Below, piece after piece: positions 35,440 through 43,769 of a stretch of DNA of 64,000 bases (position 1 is its first letter; every line of letters begins with the position of its first letter). The position numbers and the translations under genes were made by a program. The DNA is from Micavibrio_B sp048498395 (GTDB lineage Bacteria > Pseudomonadota > Alphaproteobacteria > Micavibrionales > Micavibrionaceae). The stretch spans positions 1 through 64,000 of the forward strand of contig JBEHYB010000001.1 in NCBI GenBank assembly GCA_048498395.1, in the 5' to 3' direction. The notes under the pieces were generated by a model that did no database searches, had not been told where the DNA came from, and saw only the letters and a list, made by a program, of their open reading frames with translations.

Positions 35440-36374
35440 GTGAACCCGCGCGCATTCTCGTTATCAAACTTGGCGCGCTCGGGGACTTTATTTACGCGCT
35501 TGGCGCGATGAAGGCGATCCGCGCACATCATCCGGGCGCAAAAATCTCACTCCTGACCCGCAAGCCCTATGAAGAACTGGCCCGCAAGAGCGGCTTCTTC
35601 GATGAAATTATGCTGGATACAAAGCCGAAACTTAACCCGTTCGACTGGATAAAATTCCGTGAACTCCTGAATTCAAAAAGATTTGCGCGGGTCTATGATC
35701 TGCAAAACAACGATCGCACCGGGCTTTATTTCAAACTTTTTTCACCGAAACCTGAATGGTCGGGGATCGTCAACGGCGCGTCGCATCGCAACGCCGATCC
35801 CGAACGACCCAGACATCACGCTTTCCAGGGGCATCAGAAGACGCTCAAACTCGCTGGCATTGAGGATGTAAAACTCAATGCGCTTGAATGGCTGCATTCC
35901 GATATTGCGCGTTTCAACCTGCCAAAACCTTATGCCCTGCTGGTGCCAGGCAGTTCGGCCAACCATCTGCGTAAAAGATGGCCCGAGAGTTCCTATCGTG
36001 CGCTTGTGCAAAAACTGATCGATGCAGGTCTTCACCCGGTTCTCCTTGGCGCAAAAGATGAAATTGAATTAGCGGGAAGAATTGCTGAAGGTCTGGAGGT
36101 TACAAATCTTGCCGGCCAGACAACCATCGACGATCTCGCGACAGTGGCGCGCGGCGCGGCGATTGCCGTTGGCAACGACACAGGACCGATGCATATCCTC
36201 TCGATGACGGGATGCCCGGTCGTAATGTTTTTCTGCTCGGACGAAAGCAATATCAAAAAACACGGGCCGCAAACATCGCGCGCGAAAAGTTTCGAAGCGC
36301 AGGATCTGAATCAGATCAGTATCGATGATGTTTTTGAAAATGTGCGCGCGCTGATGAGAGCGCCCGCGCGCTGA
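35436..36374 (+). CDS. Glycosyltransferase family 9 (heptosyltransferase-like)
   Basis: A 312-residue inverting GT-B enzyme. Motifs are ILVIKLGALGDFIYALGAM at the N-terminus, LVPGSSANHLRKRWP for ADP-sugar binding, and VGNDTGPMHIL. ADP-heptose:LPS heptosyltransferases (WaaF/WaaC type) carry all three. It is coupled to the upstream GT4 gene. The stop lies six bases from the convergent ArsR gene stop. Confidence 0.9.
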   Translation: MSEPARILVIKLGALGDFIYALGAMKAIRAHHPGAKISLLTRKPYEELARKSGFFDEIMLDTKPKLNPFDWIKFRELLNSKRFARVYDLQNNDRTGLYFKLFSPKPEWSGIVNGASHRNADPERPRHHAFQGHQKTLKLAGIEDVKLNALEWLHSDIARFNLPKPYALLVPGSSANHLRKRWPESSYRALVQKLIDAGLHPVLLGAKDEIELAGRIAEGLEVTNLAGQTTIDDLATVARGAAIAVGNDTGPMHILSMTGCPVVMFFCSDESNIKKHGPQTSRAKSFEAQDLNQISIDDVFENVRALMRAPAR

Positions 36375-36380
36375 AAAACT

Positions 36381-36695
36381 CTAAGCTTCCGCGGCTTCCG
36401 CGCAAGGCGCATAAATGCCGTAAAGTGTTTGCAGCATCGCCTTAACTGTCGCGTCTTCAAGGGAATAATATATTGTCTGCGCATCACGTCTCGTGATGAC
36501 CAGTCCGTCTTTGCGCAAACGTGCCAAATGCTGTGACAGGGCGGATTGCGATAGCTTTACAATCTCTTCCAGATCTCCAACGCATTTTTCATTTTTATAA
36601 AGTGCGCAAAGTATCAGCAGACGTTTATCGTTCGAGAGTGCCTTCAAAAGATTGGCAGCTCTGTCCGCATTCTTTTCTAGTTCCCCGATGTCCAT
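36381..36695 (-). CDS. ArsR-family transcriptional regulator
   Basis: A 104-residue winged-helix repressor. The recognition region is LSQSALSQHLARLRKDGLV, and the wing is TRRDAQTIYYSL. Cys38 (NEKCVGDLEE) and Cys98 (YAPCAEAAEA) lie near the positions of the paired cysteines in the persulfide sensors BigR and SqrR, so reactive-sulfur sensing is possible. A second Cys at 30 is in the same helix region. No sulfide oxidation gene is adjacent, and the target is unknown. Confidence 0.88.
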   Translation of the reverse strand: MDIGELEKNADRAANLLKALSNDKRLLILCALYKNEKCVGDLEEIVKLSQSALSQHLARLRKDGLVITRRDAQTIYYSLEDATVKAMLQTLYGIYAPCAEAAEA

Positions 36696-36844
36696 CCAAA
36701 AATTACCTTAAAATGTGCAACTCAGTCTTTCACGTTGCCACTAACAGAAAGCATCGAAATAGATCATTCTGTGCACCGGCCAACCTCTATCAATATTACT
36801 TTTTTCTCATATAGACGCTTAGATAGTTTCAATTTTAACTTTTA

Positions 36845-37633
36845 TTAAAAATTTTGCAAAGCAGTTTTTTGCGGTGCGCGTGATAATAAATATATTCTCA
36901 ACCATGACGGCAACAACCCTACCACTCGCGAAACCAGCGCGACCGGCCAGGGGAAAATGATCAATCCTCTGTTCTTATCAAGACCTTGGGCGATTTTGTG
37001 CGCAGCCCTGTCCGCATTCATTAATAAAGGCATTGGATAAGGGTTAACGTCAGTCATCGGAGTCTTAATAAATCCCGGGCAGATAACAGAGACTTTTAAG
37101 CCCTGGGAACCGAATCTGCCGCGCAGCGCTTCGCCATACATACGTACAGCGCCTTTACTCGCGCTATACGCCGGCGCACCCGGCCATGCCGCAAAGCCCG
37201 CGAGCGAACTGACAAGCGCGATCTGTCCCTGTCCGCGTGCGAGCATGCGCGGCAATACAGGCGCGATCGTATTCAACACACCCGTTACGTTGACATCGAA
37301 AATGCGCTGTGCCTGTATCGAGAACTCTTCCGGTCCAAGTCCTGCGGTGCCGCCGGAAATCCCCGCGTTCGCAATGATAAGATCTATCGGAAATCTTTTG
37401 TCAGTACTTACGATCCATTGATGCATGATCTCGGCCGCGGTCGTGTCTGAAATCTGGACATGTACCTCAGCGCCCAGCGAACGGCAAAGCGAAGCGACCG
37501 CGTCCAGACGAGACGCGTCCCGCCCGCCCAGGAAAAGCCGGTGACTCTGCGCGGCATAATACGCGGCCAGCGCGGCACCGATACCACTTGATGCGCCGGT
37601 GATAAGGATCGTCTTCTGGGTCCCTTTTGTCAT
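36845..37633 (-). CDS. Short-chain dehydrogenase/reductase
   Basis: NAD(P)-dependent classical SDR, 262 residues from the ATG at 37633 (a TTG lies three codons earlier). Cofactor motif is TGASSGIG, the structural motif is NAG, and the catalytic Ser and Tyr-x3-Lys are in VSSLAGFAAWPGAPAYSASK. CPGFIKTPM follows. The C-terminal hydrophobic stretch (WPVALVSRVVGLLPSWL) is like that of membrane-associated SDRs acting on lipids. Substrate unknown. Confidence 0.87.
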   Translation of the reverse strand: MTKGTQKTILITGASSGIGAALAAYYAAQSHRLFLGGRDASRLDAVASLCRSLGAEVHVQISDTTAAEIMHQWIVSTDKRFPIDLIIANAGISGGTAGLGPEEFSIQAQRIFDVNVTGVLNTIAPVLPRMLARGQGQIALVSSLAGFAAWPGAPAYSASKGAVRMYGEALRGRFGSQGLKVSVICPGFIKTPMTDVNPYPMPLLMNADRAAHKIAQGLDKNRGLIIFPWPVALVSRVVGLLPSWLRIYLLSRAPQKTALQNF

Positions 37634-37722
37634 GGGCCCCAAGCTAAAGAAATCCTCTGTTATTTCAAGCGGATTTCACCCTCGCTTATTGCCCGCGCGC
37701 GCGGAATATGCTGTGATCCCGC

Positions 37723-38361
37723 ATGCAACCAATTAAAATCAAACGCCGTGGCCTGCTCTTTATCCTGTCTTCACCATCGGGTGCCGGCAAGACGACAATT
37801 TCCCGCGCGCTTCTCCAGCAGAATACCGACCTGAATGTTTCCGTTTCCGTTACCACCCGCACCCCGCGCCCGGGCGAAGTCGACGGCAAAGACTATCATT
37901 TCATCACCAAGGATAAATTCGACCAGATGGTCGAGAATGAAGAGCTTCTTGAGCACGCCAAGGTTTTCAGCAACTACTACGGCACGCCGCTCAAACCCGT
38001 AGAGCAGTCCCTCGCCTCAAGCGAAGATATTATCTTTGATATCGACTGGCAGGGAACACAACAGCTTAAACAGAAACTGACCAACGATCTCGTGACTGTT
38101 TTTATCCTGCCGCCGTCGCGCGATGAACTTGAGCGCCGCCTGCGCGCGCGCCAGCAGGACGATGAGTCGATCATCCGCGAGCGTATGAAAAAAGCATCGA
38201 ATGAAATCAGTCACTATAGCGAATACGACTACATTATCGTAAATAATGATCTGGATTCATCGATCCGCCGTGCGCAGAGCATTCTGGACGCGGAACGCTC
38301 GAAACGCCGCCGTCTGACGGATCTCCCGGAATTCGTCACCACGCTTATCGGCGAAGATTAG
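37723..38361 (+). CDS. gmk: Guanylate kinase
   Basis: Phosphorylates GMP to GDP with ATP. The P-loop is SPSGAGKTT, the GMP-binding region has SVTTRTPRPGEVDGKDYHF, and the lid includes RMKKASNEISHYSEYDY. The 212 residues are standard. It is convergent with rsmA, their stops overlapping by four bases. Confidence 0.96.
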   Translation: MQPIKIKRRGLLFILSSPSGAGKTTISRALLQQNTDLNVSVSVTTRTPRPGEVDGKDYHFITKDKFDQMVENEELLEHAKVFSNYYGTPLKPVEQSLASSEDIIFDIDWQGTQQLKQKLTNDLVTVFILPPSRDELERRLRARQQDDESIIRERMKKASNEISHYSEYDYIIVNNDLDSSIRRAQSILDAERSKRRRLTDLPEFVTTLIGED

Positions 38362-39194
38362 ATAGAATTTGCAAGATTCAGATAATCTTCCAATGTCAGA
38401 TTTTCCGCCCGTAATGTCGGATCGATGCCAAGCGCTTCGATTTGCGCGGCATACTGCTTGAGGCTTGACCGGATCATTTTCCGGCGTTGCTGAAATGCTG
38501 TCGCCAGAACCTTCTCCATTTTTTCGAATGACGGATTGATCGCCGGCGGCACTTTTGGTTTCAGCACGACAATACTCGAAGTTATTTTCGGCGGCGGCGT
38601 AAATGCTTCAGGCGGCAGATCGAAAGCCTTTCCCGCTTCACAAAGCCACTGCGTCATCACCGATAAACGCCCGTAATCCTTGGTGCCTGGTTTAGCCGTT
38701 AATCGGTCCGCGACTTCCTTCTGGAACATCAGCGTCATAAATTTGTAGCTGCCGGGATCATTGCGCAGATCTTTGAGCCATTTCAGCAATAAAACAGTGC
38801 TAATATTATAGGGAAGATTGGCGACGATCGCGCGCGGAGCCGTGCTTATCGTCAGGAGATCTGCATGCAGCGCATCGCCCTTCACGACTTCCAGCCGTCC
38901 ACGAGCAGCTTTGACAACATCCTGCAAAGCGGCCACCGCCCGATCGTCGAATTCAAGTGCGACAACATGTCTGGCACCGCCCGATAGCAGGCTGCGCGTC
39001 AGCCCGCCGGGTCCGGGTCCGATTTCAAAGACAGTAAGATCTAAAATATCGCCGCAGGCACGTACAATCTTGTCGGTGATATTCAGGTCGAGAAGGAAAT
39101 TCTGCCCCAGCGCCTTTTCCGCGCGCAGATTATGATCGCGTATGACATCGCGAAGCGGCGGCAACGTGCTTAAAAGATCAGGCACGGTTTTCAA
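38358..39194 (-). CDS. rsmA: 16S rRNA dimethyladenosine methyltransferase
   Basis: KsgA-type enzyme dimethylating the two adjacent adenosines in helix 45 of 16S rRNA (A1518 and A1519 in E. coli), a late step of 30S maturation. Motifs: KALGQNFLLD at the start, SAM motif FEIGPGPGGLT, and catalytic NLPYNIS. The 278 residues are typical. Its start overlaps the SurA-like gene by 17 bases. In most proteobacteria pdxA sits between surA and rsmA; it is absent here. Confidence 0.95.
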   Translation of the reverse strand: MKTVPDLLSTLPPLRDVIRDHNLRAEKALGQNFLLDLNITDKIVRACGDILDLTVFEIGPGPGGLTRSLLSGGARHVVALEFDDRAVAALQDVVKAARGRLEVVKGDALHADLLTISTAPRAIVANLPYNISTVLLLKWLKDLRNDPGSYKFMTLMFQKEVADRLTAKPGTKDYGRLSVMTQWLCEAGKAFDLPPEAFTPPPKITSSIVVLKPKVPPAINPSFEKMEKVLATAFQQRRKMIRSSLKQYAAQIEALGIDPTLRAENLTLEDYLNLANSI

Positions 39195-40110
39195 TAAAGG
39201 CTGAACTGCGTAAATCGATCATATAGCGTCTGGCGGCACGTTCGAGGCGATCAAGACCCACTCTTTGCAGGATATCTTCGCGTTTTGGCAACATCTCGGA
39301 AGTCAGAGTACGCTTCTCGCGAATTGTTAAGATGTAATAGGCGTTCTGGCTCTTGATCGGATCGCTGATCTGGTTTGGTTGAAGAGTGTCAAGCACGGCA
39401 TCAATTTCAGTTGGCAACTGCCCCTTTTCGATCCAGCCCATATCTCCGCCTTTTTTAGCGCCCGGCGCTTGCGAGAATTGTTGTGCCGCTTTTGGAAACG
39501 CGTCTGGTTGTTCGCGCAGCTGGCCGACCAGCTTGTTAGCAAAACCAATTAGTGCGCCTTCTTTTTTAGGATCGTTGAGCGGCAGAAAAATCTGCGCGAC
39601 GTGATATTGCGTCTGGCCGATCTTGGCATTGAGTTTCGCAAGCTCCGTATCTATATCGCTTTCACTGACTTCTATTTTCGGACGAACCTTCGCCTGGACA
39701 ACCTTGCCCCAGGCGATCTGGGATTTGATCTGGTCATTCATCGAAGCCATGCTGATACCGCTTTTCTTAATCATTTCGCGGAATTTATCGGGCGGGATAT
39801 TATTGTTTTTGGCAATTTCATCGAAGCCCGCGTCGATTTCAGCTCTCGACACTTTTATTTTCAGGCGATCCGCTTCCTGCATCTTGAGCGATTCATCGAT
39901 GAGCATATCTTCAATCTGCGGACGCAGTTTCGCGAGCATTTCCGGATTTTGCGGCATGCCTGTTGACGCAGCGATCATTTTTACGCGTTCGTCTACATCG
40001 GAATTCGTAATTGCATCTGAATTGACAACAAGGGCGATCCCTTCGCTGCCTGCATGTGCAATAGCCGGAACGAGAAGGACGAGCGCAAGAATAAGCGAAA
40101 ATATCTTCAT
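39178..40110 (-). CDS. surA: SurA-like periplasmic chaperone / peptidyl-prolyl isomerase
   Basis: Exported protein of 310 residues. Signal peptide ends near AIAHAG; SurA N-terminal chaperone domain at about 22-165 (IALVVNSDAITNSDVDERV, PQIEDMLIDESL); one parvulin rotamase domain at about 170-280 (YHVAQIFLPL, KGGDMGWIEKGQLP). It assists outer-membrane protein folding. E. coli SurA has two parvulin domains; this single-domain form is common in alphaproteobacteria. It is coupled to rsmA and follows the NDUFA9-like gene by two bases. Confidence 0.88.
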   Translation of the reverse strand: MKIFSLILALVLLVPAIAHAGSEGIALVVNSDAITNSDVDERVKMIAASTGMPQNPEMLAKLRPQIEDMLIDESLKMQEADRLKIKVSRAEIDAGFDEIAKNNNIPPDKFREMIKKSGISMASMNDQIKSQIAWGKVVQAKVRPKIEVSESDIDTELAKLNAKIGQTQYHVAQIFLPLNDPKKEGALIGFANKLVGQLREQPDAFPKAAQQFSQAPGAKKGGDMGWIEKGQLPTEIDAVLDTLQPNQISDPIKSQNAYYILTIREKRTLTSEMLPKREDILQRVGLDRLERAARRYMIDLRSSAFIENRA

Positions 40111-40112
40111 GG

Positions 40113-41090
40113 TTATACTCTTTTTACTTTTACGTCGGCGAAACGACCGCCGGGACGATAGTGGTCGAGATAGCTTGGCAGAACAGCTTCAAGCGCTGTC
40201 GCTTGCAATCCAAGATCGGCGAGTTTCAAAGCTGATGCTCTCACGACGCTATCTGTCTTAAGGCCGGTAATCTGATCGCCGGTCAGAGGCGGTGTCGGCA
40301 GAACCGAGAAAAACATCGCCTGAATGCGTGCAAGGCCTTCAGGCAGATTGAAGGTGAAACGCTTGCGGCCGGTCTGTGCGAAAACTGTTTTGTAGATTTC
40401 GGCGAGCGTCAGGATCTCTACTCCGCCCAGTTCGAATGTTTTACCCAAAGGTGAAACAACGCCAACGTCCGGCAGAATGATCGCCTGCAAAACAGATTCC
40501 GAAACATCGCCTGCATAGATCGGCTGGAACTTCGTATGTCCGCCGCCAATCAAAGGAAGTGCCGGCAGGAACAGCGCAAGTTTTGCAAATTTATTGAAGA
40601 AATCGTCTTCCTGGCCAAAAACAACGCCGGGCCGCAGGATCGTCGCTTGTGGGTATGCCGCGCGCACGGCCGCTTCACCGTTGCGTTTGCTCGCCGCATA
40701 TTTTGATTTCGATTCATCGATGCCAAGCGCGGAAATATGCACGAAACGCTTAACGTCAAAACGTGCGCAGGCGGACGCGATGCGTGAGGCGTATTCTTCA
40801 TGCACCAGTTTGAATTTTGTTCTTCTTTTCTCAAAGAGGATACCAAGGCAATTGACGACTACATCGGAACCGGCGACAGCCTTGTCGATAGCTTCCGGCG
40901 AATAGTCACAAAGTATCGGCACGATCTGGCCGACACCGCCGAACTGGCGCAGGAAATAGGCAGATTGTGGATGACGCGTCATAACCTTGATGGTCGCGCC
41001 TTCACGCGCCAGCTGGGCGATCACATAACGCCCGATAAAACCTGTGCCGCCGAAAACGGTCGCGACTTTGTTCTGTAGATTGAGAGGCAT
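40113..41090 (-). CDS. NDUFA9-like NAD(P)-dependent epimerase family protein
   Basis: A 325-residue extended SDR of the type related to the complex I accessory subunit NDUFA9. The Rossmann motif GGTGFIGRYV is at about 14-23. NCLGILFEKRRTKF and HISALGIDESKSKYAASK follow, with the YxxxK-like pair. Bacterial members often stand outside the nuo operon, as here. Whether this one binds complex I or acts on a quinone-like substrate is not known. Confidence 0.88.
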   Translation of the reverse strand: MPLNLQNKVATVFGGTGFIGRYVIAQLAREGATIKVMTRHPQSAYFLRQFGGVGQIVPILCDYSPEAIDKAVAGSDVVVNCLGILFEKRRTKFKLVHEEYASRIASACARFDVKRFVHISALGIDESKSKYAASKRNGEAAVRAAYPQATILRPGVVFGQEDDFFNKFAKLALFLPALPLIGGGHTKFQPIYAGDVSESVLQAIILPDVGVVSPLGKTFELGGVEILTLAEIYKTVFAQTGRKRFTFNLPEGLARIQAMFFSVLPTPPLTGDQITGLKTDSVVRASALKLADLGLQATALEAVLPSYLDHYRPGGRFADVKVKRV

Positions 41091-41197
41091 GAAAACTCCT
41101 TGAAAATCTCAGCTAGACTATACCCAGTTTTGCCTTGATTTCAAAACCATGAAATGAACGGTTTCGGGAGTTATTTATGGGTCCGGGGTTGAAAAAG

Positions 41198-41222
41198 AAG
41201 GGGCCGGTTACTGGAAAACCGG
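41198..41222 (-). terminator. Probable terminator at the end of the 232-residue gene
   Basis: Arms CCGGTT (41204-41209) and AACCGG (41217-41222) form a short hairpin that overlaps the stop codon. In the leftward direction it is followed by CCCCTTCTTTTTC, a T-rich but interrupted tract. Moderate support. Confidence 0.45.
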
Positions 41223-41906
41223 CTCATAGGAAACGATGTCGCCCTTGGTGGTCGAATAGCTCTCTTTGCGCTTAATCTCCACCAGTTTCTTCGTCCACCA
41301 TTCAGCGCCCTCGGCATCGTTAAATACGTTTAACATGGAGGCCCCTTTGTTAAGAGGAAGAGTTGGCCCTTCGATCGCGACATAATCAACCAGGGCGTTC
41401 TGGATCGCGACGACGGATTCGGACATTCTGCGGCTTTCGTCGATAGCTGAAGCTGCCGTACTGAATAGCTGTTTAAGCGGCATTTCATATTTATCGTTAT
41501 TGATAATGCAATAGCGAATATATTCCGCCATCAACTTGCCGCCTGCGCGCGCCGCATCTTCGCCCGGATCGGCAGCGTACAGGTTCCACATGTCTTTTTC
41601 AAAAGGGGTCGTTCCATCATCGAGAGCCTCGAATATTTCTTCGGCCATAAAGCCTGAATCGAAAATCGTTTTGACGAGATCTTCCTTGCGCAGAATGGCT
41701 GACGGGTTGCCGATCAGTTCCGTGACGAGAATGGCCTGATCTCCTGCCTGATGATCGCATTTACGATGATTATAAAAATGATTGGAGATTTCACTGAGCC
41801 TGCCATCTCTTGCCGACTGGAGCAGGGCTTCGTCGGTCTGATCATCTGGCTTTTGCGAGGCTCTTAGCATCGCCATAAATCCTGGCGGTAGAAAATCTTT
41901 TGACAT
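41208..41906 (-). CDS. Hypothetical protein, 232 residues
   Basis: A soluble, acidic protein with no signal peptide, membrane segment or domain that I recognise. Visible features are the N-terminal DFLPPGFMAML, a possible metal pair in NHFYNHRKCDH, two tryptophans in AEWWTKK, and a helical character throughout. It is monocistronic between the NDUFA9-like gene and argH. It might be lineage-specific. Confidence 0.7.
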   Translation of the reverse strand: MSKDFLPPGFMAMLRASQKPDDQTDEALLQSARDGRLSEISNHFYNHRKCDHQAGDQAILVTELIGNPSAILRKEDLVKTIFDSGFMAEEIFEALDDGTTPFEKDMWNLYAADPGEDAARAGGKLMAEYIRYCIINNDKYEMPLKQLFSTAASAIDESRRMSESVVAIQNALVDYVAIEGPTLPLNKGASMLNVFNDAEGAEWWTKKLVEIKRKESYSTTKGDIVSYEPVFQ

Positions 41907-41962
41907 ACGCAGTAAATCCTTTGCCTATAAGTTATTATAATAGCTATGAAAAATCAATTTTC

Positions 41963-43324
41963 TCAAAATTTCCTAGCTTTTACAGCATCTTGCACGGACA
42001 GCGCCCGGTAAATTTCCATGGTGATTTTCGGCTCGACAGACTGGAGCTGGTCAATTGTCAGCTCGGCAAGCATTACATTCTTCTCCTCGGCCATTTTGAC
42101 GATACGGCCCGTCACGTGATGCGCATCGCGGAAAGGTAGGTTCAGGTTTTTCACCAGCCAGTCAGCAAGTTCGGTCGCCGTTGCAAAGCCGCTCTCCGCC
42201 GCGACGAGCATTTTCGCCTTGTCGAAAGTGGCAGTCGCGATCATGCCGCCAACGGCCTTCATGCAAAGGAGAATGGTGTCGAAACTTTCAAAGACTGCCG
42301 CCTTATCTTCCTGCATATCCTTATTGTAGGTGAGCGGCAGGGCCTTCATCACCATCATCAACTGCACAAGATTCCCGGTCAGTCGGCCCGTCTTCGCTCG
42401 CACGAGTTCGGCCGCATCCGGGTTTTTCTTCTGCGGCATAATGGATGAGCCGGTCGACCATGCATCGGACAATTTCATGAAACCGAATTGCGGTGTCGTC
42501 CACAAGACGATTTCCTCGGCAAGACGCGACAGATTCAATCCGCATTGTGCGCAGGCGAAGAGGAACTCCAGCGCAAAATCGCGCGATCCCACAGCGTCCA
42601 TCGTATTGGCGACAGGCGCGCTGAACCCCAGCGCTTTCGCGGTTTGCGCGCGGTCGATCGGGTAGGATGTCCCCGAGAGAGCGGCAGCGCCAAGCGGCGA
42701 GAAATTCAATCGCATCCTGCAATCCTGAAAACGCGATTTGTCACGTGAGAGCATTTGGCTGTACGCATCAAGATGCAGCGCGAGTGTCACTGGCTGCGCC
42801 ACCTGCAGGTGCGTGAAGCCGGGCATGATCGTGCCTTTATGAGCGACGATTATTTTCTCAAATATATTTTGCAGTTCTGAAATTTCCTGTGCGGCCATAT
42901 CGCAAGCCTCGCGAACCCACAAGCGAAAATCTGTTGCCACCTGGTCGTTGCGCGAACGCGCGGTATGTAATCTGCCCGCTGCATCGCCGATCAGCTCTCT
43001 CAGCCTTGTCTCGACATTCATATGAATATCTTCAAGTTCCGTTTTAAATTCAAACGCGCCGCTTTCGATTTCGCCTAGGATTTTATCCAGTCCCGACTGG
43101 ATTTTCTGGTTGTCGTCGGCCGTGATTATTTTCTGAGCGGAGAGCATGGCCGCATGAGCCTTTGAGCCTTCTATATCCTGACGGTACAGACGTTTATCGA
43201 TATCGATGGAGGCATTGATCTGTTCCATGATATTGTCGACTTTCGCGTCAAAACGCCCGCCCCAAATGGAAGATGAAGTAGATGATGAATTCGATGCTTT
43301 TGTCATGCGCAAATATATACTCAT
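41963..43324 (-). CDS. argH: Argininosuccinate lyase
   Basis: Last enzyme of arginine synthesis, splitting argininosuccinate into arginine and fumarate. WGGRF at the N-terminus, TARSRNDQVATDFRLW, and the fumarase-superfamily signature GSSIMPQKKNPD are all present. Length is 453 residues from the ATG at 43324; a second ATG at 43306 gives 447. The upstream ATG directly abuts a palindromic repeat and has only a weak GGAA, so the start is undecided. argG and argF lie upstream on the same strand, separated by a convergent small gene. Confidence 0.95.
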   Translation of the reverse strand: MSIYLRMTKASNSSSTSSSIWGGRFDAKVDNIMEQINASIDIDKRLYRQDIEGSKAHAAMLSAQKIITADDNQKIQSGLDKILGEIESGAFEFKTELEDIHMNVETRLRELIGDAAGRLHTARSRNDQVATDFRLWVREACDMAAQEISELQNIFEKIIVAHKGTIMPGFTHLQVAQPVTLALHLDAYSQMLSRDKSRFQDCRMRLNFSPLGAAALSGTSYPIDRAQTAKALGFSAPVANTMDAVGSRDFALEFLFACAQCGLNLSRLAEEIVLWTTPQFGFMKLSDAWSTGSSIMPQKKNPDAAELVRAKTGRLTGNLVQLMMVMKALPLTYNKDMQEDKAAVFESFDTILLCMKAVGGMIATATFDKAKMLVAAESGFATATELADWLVKNLNLPFRDAHHVTGRIVKMAEEKNVMLAELTIDQLQSVEPKITMEIYRALSVQDAVKARKF

Positions 43325-43325
43325 T

Positions 43326-43350
43326 TGTCATTCCGGTGAAAGCCGGAATC
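43326..43350. repeat. Short palindromic repeat upstream of argH
   Basis: TGTCATTCCGG and CCGGAATC form a hairpin with 7-base arms (ATTCCGG 43330-43336, CCGGAAT 43343-43349). The TGTCAT start relates it to the larger elements near 27 and 2081. It sits two bases upstream of a possible argH start codon. Confidence 0.55.
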
Positions 43351-43385
43351 TGCTAGATTGTGCCGTCAACGAAAGCGCTTAATCC

Positions 43386-43763
43386 ATGCTTAAAAAACTT
43401 CTCTGCTTTATTCTTCTCGCCACGCCCGCCCATGCCGCCGACGGCATCGCGCATGTTTGCGACATCAAGATCGAGTTCGGAAGCTTTACCACCGCCATCG
43501 ATGCCGTGACCTATGAGAAAATCATGGATAAAGCCCAGACGCTTCCTGCGATCACTGAGAAACATATCGAGAATTTGCAGCCGACGGGCCAGCGCACGCT
43601 CTGCCTGACTGTGCCCGACGAAACGCAACTCGCCGATACTTACGACGCGCTGCGCGCCTTGTTGCCCGATGAAAGCAAACCGGGTTGGGAAGAAATCACG
43701 GCGCGAAACGGCTCTCACTTCAAAACGGAAGAATCAAAAGTCTTCGTCCGTCCTAAAATGTAG
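43386..43763 (+). CDS. Small exported hypothetical protein
   Basis: A 125-residue protein with a clear signal peptide (KKLLCFILLATPAHAAD). The mature part has two cysteines (HVCDIK and TLCLTV) that could form a disulfide, and a mixed alpha/beta pattern. No family recognised. It lies in the gap between argH and argG on the opposite strand, convergent with argG (six bases between stops). Confidence 0.7.
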   Translation: MLKKLLCFILLATPAHAADGIAHVCDIKIEFGSFTTAIDAVTYEKIMDKAQTLPAITEKHIENLQPTGQRTLCLTVPDETQLADTYDALRALLPDESKPGWEEITARNGSHFKTEESKVFVRPKM

Positions 43764-43769
43764 CGCGGA

